A model generated the notes under the pieces. That model saw only the letters and a program-made list of their open reading frames with translations. It was not told the origin of the DNA and searched no databases. From Metabacillus sp. KUDC1714 (GTDB taxonomy: Bacteria > Bacillota > Bacilli > Bacillales > Bacillaceae), in the NCBI RefSeq assembly GCF_014217835.1, contig NZ_CP055263.1:124001-188000 (forward strand): a stretch of DNA of 64,000 nt, read 5' to 3'. Position numbers and translations under genes: made by a program. This document shows positions 53,508 through 63,196 of this stretch, in pieces; position 1 is the first letter of the stretch, and each line of letters begins with the position of its first letter.

Positions 53508-55032
53508 TTTGTTCCTTAAATGATTTATAATCCTCATTTGTAGGGTCATATTCCAATGCATTATTTACCTCTTCCAATGCAAGAGAAATGTCACCCCTAT
53601 TTGCATATAAGATCGAGAGGTTAAAATGAGCTTGATGATAGGAATTATCATCTGAAATAATTTGTTTTAAATGCCGGACTGCTTGATCATACTTTTCCAA
53701 TTCAATTTCACTTACAGATAACAAAAACAAGAGATCATTTGAGCTGTTATCCGTTTTTATTGCTTCATTTAAATAAGTGTATGCTTCTTCATATTTTTCA
53801 TCCTGTATTAACTCTTGACCTTGAAGAACTGTATACTGCGAATGCTGCTCTTCAGTTTGGCTAATTCCGTAACGATATAAAATAACTAATAAAGTAATTG
53901 TTGCAGCTAAACCTATTAGTCTCAGTAGAATATGCTTTCTTTTAGGAAGTTGAACAATTAATGCTGCAAGAAAACCACCAACTAATCCACCAATATGTCC
54001 CGCATTATCAATATTTGGAATTGCAAAGCCAAGCGCCAAGTTAATGGCTACTACTACTAATAGGTTAGAACCCATCGTTCGAAAAAAAACTTTTCTATTT
54101 TGCACCCCTATGTATAATAACGCACCGAAACAACCGAATATAGCACCAGAGGCACCCGCAGATAGAAACGGACTAAATGCAAAGCTTACAATCGAACCAG
54201 AAACGCCAGCAACTAAATAGATAAACAAAAAGCGTAGTGAGCCATACGCTCGTTCAACTGCAGGCCCAATGTAATAGAGCGCAAAACTATTCATCAGTAA
54301 ATGCAAAAAACCAATATGTAACACAATGGGAGTGAAAAATCTCCACCACTCCCCTTCATAAATGAGGGGATTATATTTTGCTCCGAAACGAACTAAAGTC
54401 TCCGAATTAGTACTTCCGCCGTATAATTCGAGAAGGAGAAACATAAAAATTTGTAATCCTAAAAAAAGATACGTTAAAAAAGGCTTACCATTTTGAAAGA
54501 TTTTTCTTTCTTCTTCTTTCTGTTGGTTTTGAAAGTCGATAACTCTATTTCTTACTTTTTGAATGTCTGCAAGTTCTAGATTTTCCCTTTGTATTTCATG
54601 ATCAAATTTCACTGGAACATTTAATGCTTCTTCTAATTTTTGAATCTTTTCCTTTAGATTATCCTTTATTAACAAGGTAGAGGTTATATCTATTTTACCT
54701 TTCGATCTACTGTATCCTTTAACAAAGCTTTCAGGATAGTCATCTACAGGTGGTAATGAAGAAACATATATATTCATTATACGAATTGGACCTCTTACAC
54801 CATTTCTTAAAAGTTGTTCAAATCTTGCACCTGCTTGTTCAATATCTAAAGCAAGTGTGTTTCCCCAATCAACATCCATTCTTCTTAACCGAACTAGCGT
54901 AAATTGTTTATTACGAAACGGCTCTAGCAATACCTCACGACCATCCTGGGATAGAGCCAAAATTGAATATTTCTGCTCCACTACTAGTTGTTCTATTAAT
55001 GACCAATATAAATAATCTTGCTCTATCACCAT
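53497..55032 (-). CDS. gluP: Rhomboid intramembrane protease GluP (YqgP)
   Basis: 511 residues. An N-terminal soluble domain (1 to about 175), six to seven membrane helices with catalytic Ser in GASGAIFG and His in HIGGLVGG, and a C-terminal TPR region (about 405-511). It cleaves membrane proteins; in B. subtilis it acts on the Mg transporter MgtE with FtsH. GGAG precedes the ATG. Confidence 0.94.
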   Translation of the reverse strand: MVIEQDYLYWSLIEQLVVEQKYSILALSQDGREVLLEPFRNKQFTLVRLRRMDVDWGNTLALDIEQAGARFEQLLRNGVRGPIRIMNIYVSSLPPVDDYPESFVKGYSRSKGKIDITSTLLIKDNLKEKIQKLEEALNVPVKFDHEIQRENLELADIQKVRNRVIDFQNQQKEEERKIFQNGKPFLTYLFLGLQIFMFLLLELYGGSTNSETLVRFGAKYNPLIYEGEWWRFFTPIVLHIGFLHLLMNSFALYYIGPAVERAYGSLRFLFIYLVAGVSGSIVSFAFSPFLSAGASGAIFGCFGALLYIGVQNRKVFFRTMGSNLLVVVAINLALGFAIPNIDNAGHIGGLVGGFLAALIVQLPKRKHILLRLIGLAATITLLVILYRYGISQTEEQHSQYTVLQGQELIQDEKYEEAYTYLNEAIKTDNSSNDLLFLLSVSEIELEKYDQAVRHLKQIISDDNSYHQAHFNLSILYANRGDISLALEEVNNALEYDPTNEDYKSFKEQINR

Positions 55033-55145
55033 AATATCCGCTCCGACCTTTATTTTTCTTTATTATAACAAGTAATGAAAGTGAAAAGGAAGAATCCTGC
55101 CTTTAAGCTACCTTCTAAAAAAACCAAGAAATTTTTAGAAGCATA

Positions 55146-55180
55146 AAGTAAAAAAAAACTGACTTAACTACAAAGTCAGC
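55146..55180 (-). terminator. Terminator after the YqgO-like gene
   Basis: Minus strand CTGACTT-TGTAGTT-AAGTCAG followed by nine T, 20 nt after the stop at 55200. Confidence 0.85.
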
Positions 55181-55199
55181 TTTTTCAAGAATTAACTTT

Positions 55200-55367
55200 T
55201 TAATGAAAAGCACGATTAACAAAACGATCTCTTAAAAAAGGAACTCTCATTGATAATTGAATAAAGTATCTACGTAGCTCAGGTTGACCTAATACAACAT
55301 TCACTATTTGATATCGATAGCGATATAATGCGAATCCTCCAGCTACAAGCATAATGAGTCGTCTCAT
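55200..55367 (-). CDS. Small basic protein, possibly YqgO-like
   Basis: 55 residues found by eye: MRRLIMLVAGGFALYRYRYQ and onward, ending RDRFVNRAFH; one short hydrophobic start, very basic. AGGAGGG lies 7 nt before the ATG. Size and place near gluP fit B. subtilis yqgO, but I cannot confirm this from sequence. Function unknown. Confidence 0.7.
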   Translation of the reverse strand: MRRLIMLVAGGFALYRYRYQIVNVVLGQPELRRYFIQLSMRVPFLRDRFVNRAFH

Positions 55368-55409
55368 AAACATCCCTCCTACTCATATATTTAGTAGGAA
55401 AGGCTTTTT

Positions 55410-56378
<969 letters not shown>

Positions 56379-56385
56379 TTATACT

Positions 56386-56403
56386 TTGTGAATTACTTCA
56401 CAA
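56386..56403. promoter_or_regulatory. Rex operator of ldh
   Basis: TTGTGAATTACTTCACAA is an exact match to the Rex consensus TTGTGAA-N4-TTCACAA. It lies 38 bp before the ldh ATG, next to a TATAAT-like -10 on the minus strand (about 56402-56407), so bound Rex would block transcription until NADH rises. Confidence 0.92.
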
Positions 56404-56453
56404 TTATATTTTACACTACTATTGTCTCTATGTAAGATTAATATTTGAACATT

Positions 56454-57242
56454 TCATGAAAGAATAAAACCTAATATAGTAGCAGACGCAATTGATAAAA
56501 GGTTCACTGCATCATTATTTAGAAAACTATACTTTGTCAGCTTCGTACCACTATTACTACAATGTATTTGTTTTTCAGTTATTTTTTCACAAACATTACA
56601 CTTATATTTAACTTGAATTGTCTGCCCTAGTAATGTGTCAAGGATATTTCCGATAAAACCAAAAATTACGATACACAACATAAAGTAAAAGGAAATAGAA
56701 AACAAGATTCCTGCAATTATACTTATAAAAGTCGCTCCAGCTAATGCGGCACTCGTGCCTAGGATAGATACTGCACCAGACGTGCCTCTTTCTACTTTTT
56801 TTAAGGTTAAAAGTAATCTAGGCTTTCGCTTACTTAGCGTACCGACCTCAGATGCCCATGTATCAGCATTAGCAGCAGCGATCGATATACAAAAGCAAAG
56901 TAATACCGTAGGATCTACACTCGGTTCGATAAATTGAAATAGTCCAAGTATCGCAGGAACACTTCCATTGGCCATCACCTGAACAATGTCTCTGCGATCT
57001 CCTTTTTCTAGCATATCCTGAAGGTTTGACTTCTTTGAACTTTGATATTTACTTAAGAAACTTGAACTACTGAAAAAGCAGCCTAATACGAATAGACCCT
57101 GCCAGGAAAACCCTAGATAAATGAGAAATCCTACACATACCGCTCCGATTGCACCACTGACAGTTAATGAATTTACCTTCCAACCAGCATATGATATCAA
57201 ACATATAAACAAAAAGGCCCAAACCAATTCGAGCTCTAACAT
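56454..57242 (-). CDS. DUF92 membrane protein
   Basis: 262 residues, about six membrane helices, with the family signature AAANADTWASEVG. DUF92 includes plant phytyl-phosphate kinase VTE6. An odd feature is a C-terminal loop with CNVCEKITEKQIHCSNSGTK, a possible zinc site. It begins 1 nt after yqgN. Confidence 0.85.
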   Translation of the reverse strand: MLELELVWAFLFICLISYAGWKVNSLTVSGAIGAVCVGFLIYLGFSWQGLFVLGCFFSSSSFLSKYQSSKKSNLQDMLEKGDRRDIVQVMANGSVPAILGLFQFIEPSVDPTVLLCFCISIAAANADTWASEVGTLSKRKPRLLLTLKKVERGTSGAVSILGTSAALAGATFISIIAGILFSISFYFMLCIVIFGFIGNILDTLLGQTIQVKYKCNVCEKITEKQIHCSNSGTKLTKYSFLNNDAVNLLSIASATILGFILS

Positions 57243-57243
57243 A

Positions 57244-57801
57244 TTAGTTAATTACCCCACATTCAGTAATAATTGTTGAAACAGGAAGATCATGTGGCTC
57301 AGCAGGCACTTTCTCAACAATTTGCATAGAAAAGGCTAAAGACAAGGTATCGTTTTTGTAATGTGTTAAATATCGGTCAAAATAACCGCCACCATAGCCA
57401 ATACGATAGCCCCTCCTGTCATAACAGATACCTGGTATTATCATGAGATCAATTTGATTTGGACTGACTTTTTCCGTTTCCAAAACTTTCGGCTCTAAAA
57501 GACCAAAAAAGACGCGTTCAAGCTGGTCAAAGGAGGTTATTTGTCTAAACTCCATCGTATTTGTTTTAGGGTCACATTTTGGGACAACGATACGTTTCTT
57601 GTCTTGCCATGCCCTTTCGATGATGTTTGTGGTATCAACTTCACGGCCATTTGATATTGTCACCGCAATTGTATGAGCTTCTTTCCAAGACTGTAAAGAA
57701 AATAATTGTTGATGAATATCCTTCGAATAGTGTCTAAATGTTTCCTCAGACATTTCAGCTAATCTCTGCTTAATTAAGGTTCGTAAATGTTTCTTATCCA
57801 T
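57244..57801 (-). CDS. yqgN: 5-formyltetrahydrofolate cyclo-ligase YqgN
   Basis: 185 residues: HLRTLIKQRLAEM, PKCDPKTNTMEFRQI, DLMIIPGICYDRRGYRIGYG and GGGYFDRYL (substrate and ATP site). It converts 5-formyl-THF to methenyl-THF. GGAGGG precedes the ATG. Confidence 0.94.
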   Translation of the reverse strand: MDKKHLRTLIKQRLAEMSEETFRHYSKDIHQQLFSLQSWKEAHTIAVTISNGREVDTTNIIERAWQDKKRIVVPKCDPKTNTMEFRQITSFDQLERVFFGLLEPKVLETEKVSPNQIDLMIIPGICYDRRGYRIGYGGGYFDRYLTHYKNDTLSLAFSMQIVEKVPAEPHDLPVSTIITECGVIN

Positions 57802-57884
57802 ATGTCATTACCCTCCTTACCTTTATTATAGCTGGAAGAGAAGGTTGGAATCATTCTTTTTCATCTTATATATTGCCTTAAAAA

Positions 57885-57919
57885 TAAAAAAAACAGTAGG
57901 AATAAACATCCCTACTGTT
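57885..57919 (-). terminator. Terminator of rpmG
   Basis: Minus strand AACAGTAGG and CCTACTGTT with a 10-nt loop, then eight T. The stem starts in the stop codon of rpmG. Confidence 0.88.
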
Positions 57920-58067
57920 ACTTTGTTTCGCGGTGTGTAGTCATTTTTTTATCTCTTGAACAATATTTCTTAAGCTCAAGACGATCTGGGTTATTACGTT
58001 TATTCTTTTTAGAAATATAGTTACGTTCGCCACAATCAGTGCAAGCTAATGTAATATTTACACGCAT
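57918..58067 (-). CDS. rpmG: Ribosomal protein L33 (zinc-binding type)
   Basis: 49 residues: [20 protein letters not shown] and onward, ending MTTHRETK. The first CxxC pair (C9, C12) is present. Only one Cys (C36) is in the second half, followed by SRDKK where zinc-type L33 has a CxxH/CxxC. Known bacilli carry several L33 paralogues. Position matches B. subtilis rpmGA. Confidence 0.93.
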   Translation of the reverse strand: MRVNITLACTDCGERNYISKKNKRNNPDRLELKKYCSRDKKMTTHRETK

Positions 58068-58229
58068 GTTTCTTTCCCTCCAAACATAAAAAACTAATAA
58101 AACAAATCAGACTTTAATATAATAGCATTTTTATTAGACAAATACCACATGAATTTCATTATATTTTAATTTTGACCTTAAATACTTCTTATTTATAGGC
58201 TGTTTTCGCAAACTTTGTTGCTATTTACC

Positions 58230-58375
58230 TAGTAATGCGGTGTGGTTGATTTCCGCTCCAGTTGCTCGCTTTCCGCGGGGCGGGCGGTGAGCCTCCTCGG
58301 CGTAAACGCCTGTGGGGTCTCACCTGTCCCGCTATTCCCGCAGGAGTCTCGCACTTCCGCTCCAACCAACCTTAA
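58230..58375. repeat. GC-rich intergenic repeat, copy 1
   Basis: A GC-rich block in an AT-rich gap, with CGCTTTCCGCGGGGCGGGCG, GAGCCTCCTCGGCG, GTGGGGTCTCACCTGTCCCG and CCCGCAGGAGTCTCG. Shares these blocks with the copies at 61204-61311 (inverted) and 62150-62250. Can fold by itself. Related elements are, to my knowledge, scattered through many Bacillus-type genomes. The remainder of 58068-58420 holds nothing else. Confidence 0.8.
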
Positions 58376-58420
58376 ATAGTTTTCGTTCTAAAAGCAACAT
58401 TCTCTTAGAAAAGAGCCTTT

Positions 58421-59614
58421 TTATATCATATTTTTATAAACATCAGCTGTTTCATCAATAAGTAAAGACCAATTATACTCAGAATTTACTGACTGGAAAC
58501 CTTTATATGCAATCTCCCGATACTGATCAGGCTGTGATAAATATTTACGAAGTATTTCTGCAAGGCTCTTACTGTTTGCTTCATTAATTAAAATTCCGCG
58601 CTTTTCTGCAAGGATTTCTCCTAAGCCACCTATATTGAAGGCAACAGTCGGTTTAGCAGCAGCCATACCCTCTAATGCAATAATGCCAAACGGCTCGTAT
58701 AAACTCGGTATAACTAACATATCACAATGTTTTAATAAGGTATTCCGTTCTAAATCATGTAAAAAGCCTGTAAAAATTACTTTATTCTCTAAATTGAATT
58801 TTTTCGTTAATTGCTTTAATTCTGATTCAAATGGTCCTTTACCTGCAATTACAAGTATAAAATCTGGGAACTCTTGATGAATTTCCGAAAATGCATGGAT
58901 AAATAGTTGAAAGCCCTTTTCTTTAACAAGTCTTCCCATTGCAAATAAAAATGGAGAATTTATAAAAGGAAACCTATTTCGTACATCTTCATTTAACATA
59001 ATTGCTTGATAATTCTTCGGAATGACTCCATTTGGAATAACCTCAAGCTTTTCTATGGGACAGCCAAGCTCATTAATTAAGACGTTCTTCATATATAAAC
59101 TACATACGATGATACGATCAGATGCCTGTACGAGCTTTGTTTCATAATCTATTATCCTTTTGGTTATAGCAGTGACCTGATCTTGCTTTCTTCCGATTTC
59201 GGTCGCATGAAAGGTTGTGAGCAGCGGCATCTTCAAAATATCTTTTAACTGACTACCCGCAATACCAGTTAACCAATCATGAACATGTATTAAATCAAAG
59301 GAAAGTTGTAATTCCTGTAAAACAAACTGTGAAAAACGAAAATTTATATTTCGAATGTAATCCAAGAATTCTGAGGGCTTTCTCTTCCAGGGTAGTAAGC
59401 GAAAAACGTGAACACCATCTTCAACTTTATATGATTCTCTATCTGTTTTAGAAATTGTAACAACGATATACGTAATCCCCCGCTTTATCCCTTCTGAAGT
59501 TAAATCAGTAACATGTCTGCCGAGTCCTCCAATGATATGATCTCGATATTCAGTTGTTAAGAGTAAAATAGTCAAATTTGCTTCATTATCCAAATACAGC
59601 ACCTTCTTCTCATT
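58421..59614 (-). CDS. yqgM: Glycosyltransferase family 4 YqgM
   Basis: About 397 residues. LLTTEYRDHIIGGLGRHVTD (starch synthase-like N-terminus), LFAMGRLVKEKGFQLFIHAF and PSLYEPFGIIALEGMAAAKP with the E-x7-E. The ATG at 59614 overlaps the stop of the preceding gene (ATGAATGA). Resembles glycogen synthase-type and maltodextrin-related GT4 enzymes; substrate unknown. Confidence 0.88.
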   Translation of the reverse strand, partial: NEKKVLYLDNEANLTILLLTTEYRDHIIGGLGRHVTDLTSEGIKRGITYIVVTISKTDRESYKVEDGVHVFRLLPWKRKPSEFLDYIRNINFRFSQFVLQELQLSFDLIHVHDWLTGIAGSQLKDILKMPLLTTFHATEIGRKQDQVTAITKRIIDYETKLVQASDRIIVCSLYMKNVLINELGCPIEKLEVIPNGVIPKNYQAIMLNEDVRNRFPFINSPFLFAMGRLVKEKGFQLFIHAFSEIHQEFPDFILVIAGKGPFESELKQLTKKFNLENKVIFTGFLHDLERNTLLKHCDMLVIPSLYEPFGIIALEGMAAAKPTVAFNIGGLGEILAEKRGILINEANSKSLAEILRKYLSQPDQYREIAYKGFQSVNSEYNWSLLIDETADVYKNMI

Positions 59615-60092
59615 CATAAACTGTATATCCTGAGTATGCCTGTAGCCACATTTGAGGATCATCAATAAGTTGCTCCCATTGTATTTCCTTGCATCTATGA
59701 TTTTTACTTTGGAGAAAATGTATGGTATTTGATCGTTTCACAGTGATCGTTTCATTATGAGAGTTGCTTACAACTAGTTCACAATTATATATTCCTGTGG
59801 GGATTGTCGCTAAATGCAAAACACCACTTGGATCACTAATAAAAAAATCAGTCATTTGTTCCTGTTTACTTTTTTTAGAAAGAATAACTCGCATATGTAA
59901 ATCATTAAACTGTTCACCAAGTATATTCTCTAATAGAATTTTGGTGGTTGATAAAATATTCCAGGTAATAAGAAGACATGTTGGATAGGCAATTATTTTT
60001 AGAGAATCCTCACAAAATGTCGATTGTGCTCGAATGATATTAGTAGTCTTACTATTTTCAATTGGTTTCATAGCTGTCCTCTTCTTTCTCAT
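59610..60092 (-). CDS. DUF4912-like protein paired with YqgM
   Basis: 160 residues. A central beta-rich region, LLITWNILSTTKILLENILG, then MTDFFISDPSGVLHLATIPT, then YNCELVVSNSHNETITVKRSN, follows the pattern of DUF4912 (Y/TW-x-I, hydrophobic strands, then S-N). The coding end overlaps yqgM by 5 nt, suggesting they act together. B. subtilis yqgL lies at the matching place, but I cannot confirm it. Confidence 0.55.
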   Translation of the reverse strand: MRKKRTAMKPIENSKTTNIIRAQSTFCEDSLKIIAYPTCLLITWNILSTTKILLENILGEQFNDLHMRVILSKKSKQEQMTDFFISDPSGVLHLATIPTGIYNCELVVSNSHNETITVKRSNTIHFLQSKNHRCKEIQWEQLIDDPQMWLQAYSGYTVYE

Positions 60093-60253
60093 TACATACT
60101 TATGATTATCTTAACATGCATAGACTGTGAATACTTGTTTACATTCTAGAGAAAATTCGTCAAAAAACTACACTTTATGAAAAAAACCACTTCTTTACAA
60201 AGACAATTTATGATATAAAGGTAGAGGGAAATAATCAATAGAAGGTGAAAAAA

Positions 60254-60619
60254 ATGACAATCATGATTATTATTTTGTTTATTATAAGCATTGTGCTTAT
60301 CGGCATATCTTTTCTACAACGTGACAATGTAAAAGAACTAGAACAGGAGCTAGATCATTTACAATTGTCAGCGATGCAAGAGATATACAAACTAAAGAAG
60401 AAAATGAGAGTCGTCGAAGAAGAGCTCTTACAAAACGATACTCCTCTAAAGGAACAAACTAAAACGAATAGTGAAGATAGCCAAACTAATCCTAATACTT
60501 CACGCATTTTAGCAAAGTATCGTCAAGGAATGTCCATTGAAGCGATCGCATTATCAGAAGGTACATCTGTTGAAGAGATCCGAGCAATTGTTGAACAGAA
60601 TGAGAGGGTTTTAACATGA
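60254..60619 (+). CDS. Membrane protein with coiled coil and SwrB-like end
   Basis: About 121 residues. N-terminal helix MTIMIIILFIISIVLIGISF, coiled coil (about 25-62), Thr/Asn linker, and a C-terminal ILAKYRQGMSIEAIALSEGT helix-turn-helix-like motif as seen in SwrB. ATG at 60254 follows AAGGTG. Overlaps the next gene (ATGA). Confidence 0.7.
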   Translation: MTIMIIILFIISIVLIGISFLQRDNVKELEQELDHLQLSAMQEIYKLKKKMRVVEEELLQNDTPLKEQTKTNSEDSQTNPNTSRILAKYRQGMSIEAIALSEGTSVEEIRAIVEQNERVLT

Positions 60620-61119
60620 GTAAAACCGGATTTCAAACATTTGCAGCAGGCATGATTGTGGCTACATCATTACTTGGCGGAACATATCTTTTATCTGATA
60701 ACAAATCAGCAGAAGCTAATGCAGAAAAGAAAGAAGTTACTAAAAGCGATGTTGAATCATATTTAACAAGTAACGGAAAAGTTTCGATAACAACTGACGA
60801 ATATGAAGAATTATTAGCAGCAAAGGATAAAGCTGTTCAGCAACAGGATACAAAAACAGCAGAGGAAACACCTCAACAAGAAGAAAGTACAGCTGAAGAA
60901 AAGAAAGAAGAAGTAGTTAAATATAGTGTTACAATTAAATCAGGTATGACAACTAGTGAGATTTCTGATTTACTAGAGCAAAATGGAATTATTGAAGATT
61001 CCTTTGATTTTGATCAATTTTTAATCAAGGGTAACTATCATCAAAAGGTACAGCTTGGTACATTCACTGTTCAAAAAGGAATGACATATAACCAGCTTGC
61101 AGAAGTATTAACAAAATAA
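60616..61119 (+). CDS. Anchored protein with MltG-like terminal domain
   Basis: 167 residues. N-terminal membrane segment, acidic Gln/Glu linker (about 60-105), then VTIKSGMTTSEISDLLEQNG and GTFTVQKGMTYNQLAEVLTK, the small LysM-like domain that starts YceG/MltG lytic transglycosylases. The catalytic domain is missing. Probably binds at the cell wall; co-transcribed with the previous gene. Confidence 0.75.
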   Translation: MSKTGFQTFAAGMIVATSLLGGTYLLSDNKSAEANAEKKEVTKSDVESYLTSNGKVSITTDEYEELLAAKDKAVQQQDTKTAEETPQQEESTAEEKKEEVVKYSVTIKSGMTTSEISDLLEQNGIIEDSFDFDQFLIKGNYHQKVQLGTFTVQKGMTYNQLAEVLTK

Positions 61120-61120
61120 A

Positions 61121-61169
61121 CATAGAAAAACAGCTATAGAGACTGATCTCAATGGCTGTTTTTTCTATG
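61121..61169 (+). terminator. Terminator of the two-gene operon
   Basis: CATAGAAAAACAGC pairs with GCTGTTTTTTCTATG across a 20-nt loop; the T-run is in the stem end. Two nt after the stop codon. Confidence 0.8.
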
Positions 61170-61203
61170 TTATTGGCTATTTGAACAACACTTGTTGTAA
61201 ATA

Positions 61204-61311
61204 AGGGAAATCTACGACACTCCTGCGGGAGAACTGGCTGCCAATACACCACAGTGAAAACGGACGAGGAGGCTTGGCAGCCAGTCAGCGGAAAGGGAAC
61301 AAGATTTCCCT
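61204..61311. repeat. GC-rich intergenic repeat, copy 2 (inverted)
   Basis: Bounded by AGGGAAATCT and its inverse AGATTTCCCT. Inside, CTGGCTGCCA (61234-61243) and TGGCAGCCAG (61274-61283) form a stem. Contains ACTCCTGCGGGAG and CGAGGAGGC, the reverse complements of blocks in copies 1 and 3. Confidence 0.78.
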
Positions 61312-61386
61312 AATCTAAGATAAAAAAAGCAATAAGATTTAACAGAGATATTTATTAAATTTGAAACCTATATGTACTAAACACTT

Positions 61387-62046
61387 TTAGCTATTCAAAT
61401 CATATCGTTGGCCTTTGACAAGGTACATGATGCTTTCAGATATATTTGTTGTATGGTCTGCCGTTCTTTCAATATATCGGCATATAAACAATAGCTGGGT
61501 AAGTTGCTGAGAGTTTTCCTTTTTGGATTCCATAAGCTCTAGAATATCACGGATTGTTTCACCATATAACTCGTCTACTTGATCATCCATATCAGCGACT
61601 TTTTTTGCTAAAACGATATCCTCTTCATTAAAAGCTTTTATTGAGAGAGATAGCATTTCTAATGCAATATTATGCATTTTTTTAATACTATTGATCGGCT
61701 TAACTAGAGGTTCATCACCAATTCTAACAGTTGATTTTGCGATATTAACAGCAAAATCAGCCATCCTTTCGATGTCACTGGAAATTTTGATTGCGACAAT
61801 AATTCTTCTAAGGTCAACGGCAACAGGTTGTTGCTTTGCAATTAAAATGATCGCTAAATCATTTATCTCTTCATCAAGATCATCTACTCTATTGTCGTCC
61901 TCGATTATTTCCAAAGCCTCTTCAATATTTTGGTTTTCTAATGCATGTATAGCTTTACTAAGTGCAACTTCTGTAAGGCTTCCAATTTCGATTAGTTTAT
62001 CTCTTAAGTTTTTTAAGTCAAAATCAAATCTTTCTCTAACACTCAT
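61387..62046 (-). CDS. phoU: Phosphate transport regulator PhoU
   Basis: 219 residues, two three-helix halves each with the E/D-x-x-D-x-E/D metal motif: RVDDLDEEINDLA and ISSDIERMADFAVNIA; second half CRYIERTADHTTNIS. Links the Pst transporter to the PhoR kinase. GGAGG precedes the ATG. The last gene of the pst operon. Confidence 0.94.
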   Translation of the reverse strand: MSVRERFDFDLKNLRDKLIEIGSLTEVALSKAIHALENQNIEEALEIIEDDNRVDDLDEEINDLAIILIAKQQPVAVDLRRIIVAIKISSDIERMADFAVNIAKSTVRIGDEPLVKPINSIKKMHNIALEMLSLSIKAFNEEDIVLAKKVADMDDQVDELYGETIRDILELMESKKENSQQLTQLLFICRYIERTADHTTNISESIMYLVKGQRYDLNS

Positions 62047-62149
62047 GCTTCATACCTCCTTATCCTTCTTATTCCCTAAAAAAGTAATTTCTAACATATA
62101 GTTTTCAATTAATAATAGGCTCTGTTAAACTTAGTTTTCAATTTCCACT

Positions 62150-62250
62150 TCAGGCATTCGCTTTCCACTGGCTGTCCGGGGCCTCCTCGGTGCTAAGTAA
62201 CTGTGTGGTCTCCCTCAGACTCGCACTCCCGCAGGAGTCTAACATATCCA
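62150..62250. repeat. GC-rich intergenic repeat, copy 3
   Basis: CGCTTTCCACTGGCTGTCCG, GGCCTCCTCGG, GTGTGGTCTCCCTCAGACTC and CTCCCGCAGGAGTCT, in the same orientation as copy 1. It lies between pstB and phoU, inside what is normally one operon, just after a terminator. The rest of 62047-62357 holds only that terminator. Confidence 0.78.
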
Positions 62251-62307
62251 TTTCGGTCTAAAAAATGTATCCTAATCAAATGTGAGCTTTAACAGTGCTT
62301 AAAAATA

Positions 62308-62345
62308 AAAAAGTCGTGCTAGATTATTATAAGCACGACTTTTCT
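62308..62345 (-). terminator. Terminator between pstB and phoU
   Basis: Minus strand AAGTCGTGCT, 11-nt loop, AGCACGACTT, then TTTT. It starts 16 nt after the pstB stop and would separate phoU from pst transcription. Confidence 0.87.
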
Positions 62346-62357
62346 ATTTTTAATTGA

Positions 62358-63170
62358 TTAACCAAATCGACCAGTAATGTAATCTTCTGTTCGTTTATCA
62401 GAAGGGTTAGAAAATAATCTATCAGTATCAGTAAATTCTACAACCTCTCCATTTAAGAAGAAAGCAGTACGATCTGAAATACGAGCAGCTTGTTGCATGT
62501 TATGAGTTACGATAATAATACTATAGTTCTGTTTTAATTCTTGAATTAATTCTTCAATTTTAAGTGTCGAGATCGGGTCGAGTGCTGATGTAGGTTCATC
62601 CATTAAAATAACATCTGGCTCAATTGCAAGACAACGGGCAATACATAAACGTTGCTGCTGACCACCAGATAGACCGTATGCATTTTCCTTTAAACGATCT
62701 TTTACTTCATCCCAAATAGCTGCACCACGTAAACTCTTCTCAACAACTTCATCGATAATCTTCTTATCTTTAATACCGTGAATTTTCGGACCATATGCGA
62801 TGTTTTCATAGATTGATTTTGGGAATGGATTTGGTTTTTGAAACACCATCCCTACCTGTGTTCTAAGCTCTTCTACACCATAAGATTTATCAAAAATATT
62901 TTTCCCACGATATAGAATTTGCCCCGATGTGCGAACTATAGGAATTAATTCCACCATGCGATTAAGCGTTTTGATATACGTCGATTTACCACATCCAGAA
63001 GGTCCGATAATTGCTGTTACATCATTTTCATAAATATCAAGGTCAATATTTTTTAAAGCTTGGTCCTTACCATACCAAAGATTCAAATTATCTGTTTTAT
63101 ATACTACGTTCTTATTTACATTAACTTCATTATTTTGTGTATTTTCTCTTTTAATTTTTACACTTTCCAT
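62358..63170 (-). CDS. pstB: Phosphate ABC transporter ATPase PstB
   Basis: 270 residues: Walker [10 protein letters not shown], signature LSGGQQQR, Walker [13 protein letters not shown], His switch IIVTHN. Imports phosphate with PstA, PstC and PstS. GGAGGGG precedes the ATG. Only one pstB is in view, where B. subtilis has two. Confidence 0.96.
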   Translation of the reverse strand: MESVKIKRENTQNNEVNVNKNVVYKTDNLNLWYGKDQALKNIDLDIYENDVTAIIGPSGCGKSTYIKTLNRMVELIPIVRTSGQILYRGKNIFDKSYGVEELRTQVGMVFQKPNPFPKSIYENIAYGPKIHGIKDKKIIDEVVEKSLRGAAIWDEVKDRLKENAYGLSGGQQQRLCIARCLAIEPDVILMDEPTSALDPISTLKIEELIQELKQNYSIIIVTHNMQQAARISDRTAFFLNGEVVEFTDTDRLFSNPSDKRTEDYITGRFG

Positions 63171-63196
63171 ACGAAAACCCCTCCAATTAAAACTTA

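Noticed and set aside
61691..62101. Plus-strand 136-codon frame rich in Ser/Ile/Leu
   Set aside because: Antisense to phoU; the protein is low-complexity and typical of a shadow.
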